From: Seribacter sp963934295 | GTDB taxonomy: Bacteria; Verrucomicrobiota; Verrucomicrobiia; Opitutales; Seribacteraceae | DNA length: 64,000 nt | Assembly: GCA_963934295.1 (NCBI GenBank) | Contig: CAWVXY010000006.1 | Span: 52,633-116,632, forward strand | Reading direction: 5' to 3' | Shown here: one piece after another, positions 62,628 to 64,000 of the stretch | Numbering within the stretch: the first letter of the stretch is position 1 | Layout of the letters: every line of letters starts with the position of its first letter | Notes under the pieces: generated by a model | Seen by the model: only the letters and a program-made list of their open reading frames with translations | What the model was told of the DNA's origin: nothing | Databases searched by the model: none | Program-made: the position numbers and the translations under genes

Positions 62628-64000
62628 ATGAAAAAAATAAAATCCTTTATTTCTCTATTGATTGGCTGCACCCCCCTTTTTTTTCTTGGGTGTGAAGATC
62701 CGCAATTAAAACAACCCCGTGAAAGCAGATCCGATCAATCAGAAGGAACTTCCGATAATTCCGATAAAGTAGACCGTGCATTTACCCGCGAACTTGCCCG
62801 TGAATTTGCTCACGAATTCGTGAAGGAATTTGCTAAACAAATTAATCGCAATGGCTTCACTTTTGATGCCAATCAATCAACGGGTGCATCCAATAATTCA
62901 GTTTTGAAAACAGGCCTTGTTGATGCCAATGGTAAGCCTAATCCTTTACTTAGTCACTGCTCCGAGGATGTACTTGAATTCTACCAAAAGAATGCGGATT
63001 GCTTTTCTATTTTATCACCCGAGGAGATTCCTAATGATTTAGAATGGCAGGACGGTTCGAGCGAGAAAGAATTTTCTTCCCTCAAGGCCAAGAGGGGAGG
63101 GATCTTTCATGCATATATGCGTGATTTCCCTCGGACCCTTCGAACAATTGGCCCCGATGCAAATGGTGCATTCCGCAGTTATCTTTTGGATAATAATGTA
63201 ATCAGTTTAACGCATGCCCATCCTAATTCCGATACATATTACCCGGGTACGGCAAATGAATGGGCGGTTGGAAATGATGGACGAACCGTTTATTTTCGCC
63301 TCGATTCCAATGCCCGGTTTAGTGATGGCAGAGAGGTAAGGGCTTCTGATTATTTTTTCTTTTTTTACTTCATGAGAAGCAAACATATACAGGCACCCTG
63401 GTATAATGATTTTTACGGCAAGGATAAGTTTCAAAAAGTTACTTTATATGATGAACAGACCCTTTCGATTACATTCTATAAAGCAAAACCGGATGTGGTG
63501 GAACGGGTTTCCATTCGCCCCAAGCCTGAACATTTTTACTCGGAGTTGGGGGGTGAGTATTTAACCAAATACCAGTGGGAACCAGAACCAACCACGGGTG
63601 CTTATGTGGCATTACCCGAAAATGTGGACAAGGGAAAATCGGTTACGCTGGTTAGGCAGGATGACTGGTGGGCCAATGATAAACGATTTTTTCGTAATCG
63701 TTTCAATCCCGACCAGATCAAGGTCAGCGTAATTCGGGATAATGATAAAGCATTTGAAATCTTTCTTAAAGGCCAGATAGATGCTTTTGGATTAGCCAAG
63801 ACCGAATTCTGGTATGAAAAATTGGCCAATGATCACTCATTGGTGAAAAATGGGTACCTAACCAAAGTTACCTTTTTTAATCAGGCACCCCCTCCCAGTT
63901 ATGCCCTCAGGATCAATTCGCAAAAAGCACCGCTTGATAATCTTAATATCCGTGTAGGTTTTCATCATGCAATGAATTTTGATCTCGTGCTTGAAAGAAT
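62628..64000 (+). CDS. oligopeptide ABC substrate-binding lipoprotein, 3'-truncated by window edge
   Basis: The frame is open from ATG 62628 to the end of the window (457 codons) with no stop; an in-frame ATG at 62619 would overlap the permease. Lipobox near residue 22 (FFLGC). A Ser/Asp-rich linker follows, then a tetrapeptide-like repeat (ELAR EFAH EFVK EFAK) near residues 51-66. SBP family 5 motifs: WAVGNDGRTVYFRLDSNARFSDGREVRASDYFFFF, VTLYDEQTLSITF and LNIRVGFHHAMNFDLVLER. It completes a permease-permease-binding-protein order like yejE/yejA-type systems but reversed. It presumably serves the EF-hand permease. Confidence 0.88.
   Translation, partial: MKKIKSFISLLIGCTPLFFLGCEDPQLKQPRESRSDQSEGTSDNSDKVDRAFTRELAREFAHEFVKEFAKQINRNGFTFDANQSTGASNNSVLKTGLVDANGKPNPLLSHCSEDVLEFYQKNADCFSILSPEEIPNDLEWQDGSSEKEFSSLKAKRGGIFHAYMRDFPRTLRTIGPDANGAFRSYLLDNNVISLTHAHPNSDTYYPGTANEWAVGNDGRTVYFRLDSNARFSDGREVRASDYFFFFYFMRSKHIQAPWYNDFYGKDKFQKVTLYDEQTLSITFYKAKPDVVERVSIRPKPEHFYSELGGEYLTKYQWEPEPTTGAYVALPENVDKGKSVTLVRQDDWWANDKRFFRNRFNPDQIKVSVIRDNDKAFEIFLKGQIDAFGLAKTEFWYEKLANDHSLVKNGYLTKVTFFNQAPPPSYALRINSQKAPLDNLNIRVGFHHAMNFDLVLER

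Noticed and set aside
1..64000. CRISPR arrays, tRNA or rRNA genes, transposases, integrases and toxin-antitoxin pairs
   Set aside because: No regularly spaced repeats, no cloverleaf or T-loop sequences in the gaps, and no mobile-element or toxin motifs were seen on reading both strands. A tRNAscan or HMM run would be more sensitive.

Overview
The window looks like chromosome from a Verrucomicrobiota bacterium (possibly Opitutae) or a close PVC relative. It is AT-rich (about 40 % GC by eye) and has an outer membrane, with TonB receptor, porins, and Tat and lipoprotein signals. It carries two of the paired secreted-cytochrome modules typical of Planctomycetota and Verrucomicrobiota (DUF1587/1592/1588/1585 with DUF1552; DUF1549/DUF1553 with DUF1501), plus several Gfo/Idh/MocA oxidoreductases. 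It is densely coding: no gene-free stretch exceeds about 210 bases. I saw no rRNA, tRNA, CRISPR array, transposase or prophage gene.

Layout. 1-7.6 kb: the 3' part of a large FtsX permease, a small putative exported protein and the first cytochrome module. 7.7-11 kb: two unassigned membrane or exported proteins and an alpha/beta hydrolase with Asn at the nucleophile. 11-13.6 kb (minus): exported oxidoreductase and nucleoside-type MFS permease. 13.8-17.8 kb: response regulator with degenerate HD-GYP, histidine kinase and FGE-like lipoprotein. 17.8-20.7 kb (minus): a ModA-like anchored protein, an intact HtrA protease and a second HtrA-like protein that has lost its triad.

20.8-31.2 kb is a phosphate/arsenate region. 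arsC-aqpS-chrA (minus) is divergent from porin-pstS. A truncated phoB meets a truncated phoU, then come intact phoB-phoR and a second porin with a Na/Pi cotransporter. The pstCAB genes are absent, and the phoB'/'phoU junction looks like the scar of a deletion. An 11-bp periodic TGTAAC array, like a Pho box, precedes the second porin.

31.2-34 kb: an ABC ATPase, FtsX permease and DUF3299 lipoprotein. 34-38.2 kb (minus): secreted cyclophilin and the second cytochrome module. 38.4-49.1 kb is a metal region: TonB receptor, Met/His-rich outer-membrane protein, a small CxxC protein, a HupE-like protein, a small Cys/Lys protein, an Mn/Zn-type ABC uptake operon with a permease-DtxR fusion, and a divergent MntR-like regulator.

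49.2-54.4 kb: a sugar isomerase with two Gfo/Idh/MocA proteins, a Lys/Ala-rich protein, a small secreted protein and an OGG1-type DNA glycosylase. 54.4-64 kb: two divergent oligopeptide ABC operons. The plus-strand one encodes a permease with two EF-hand loops and runs off the right edge inside its substrate-binding protein.

Identifications rest on reading motifs, not on searches. Domain boundaries are approximate, and many start codons are weakly supported because Shine-Dalgarno signals are generally poor here.
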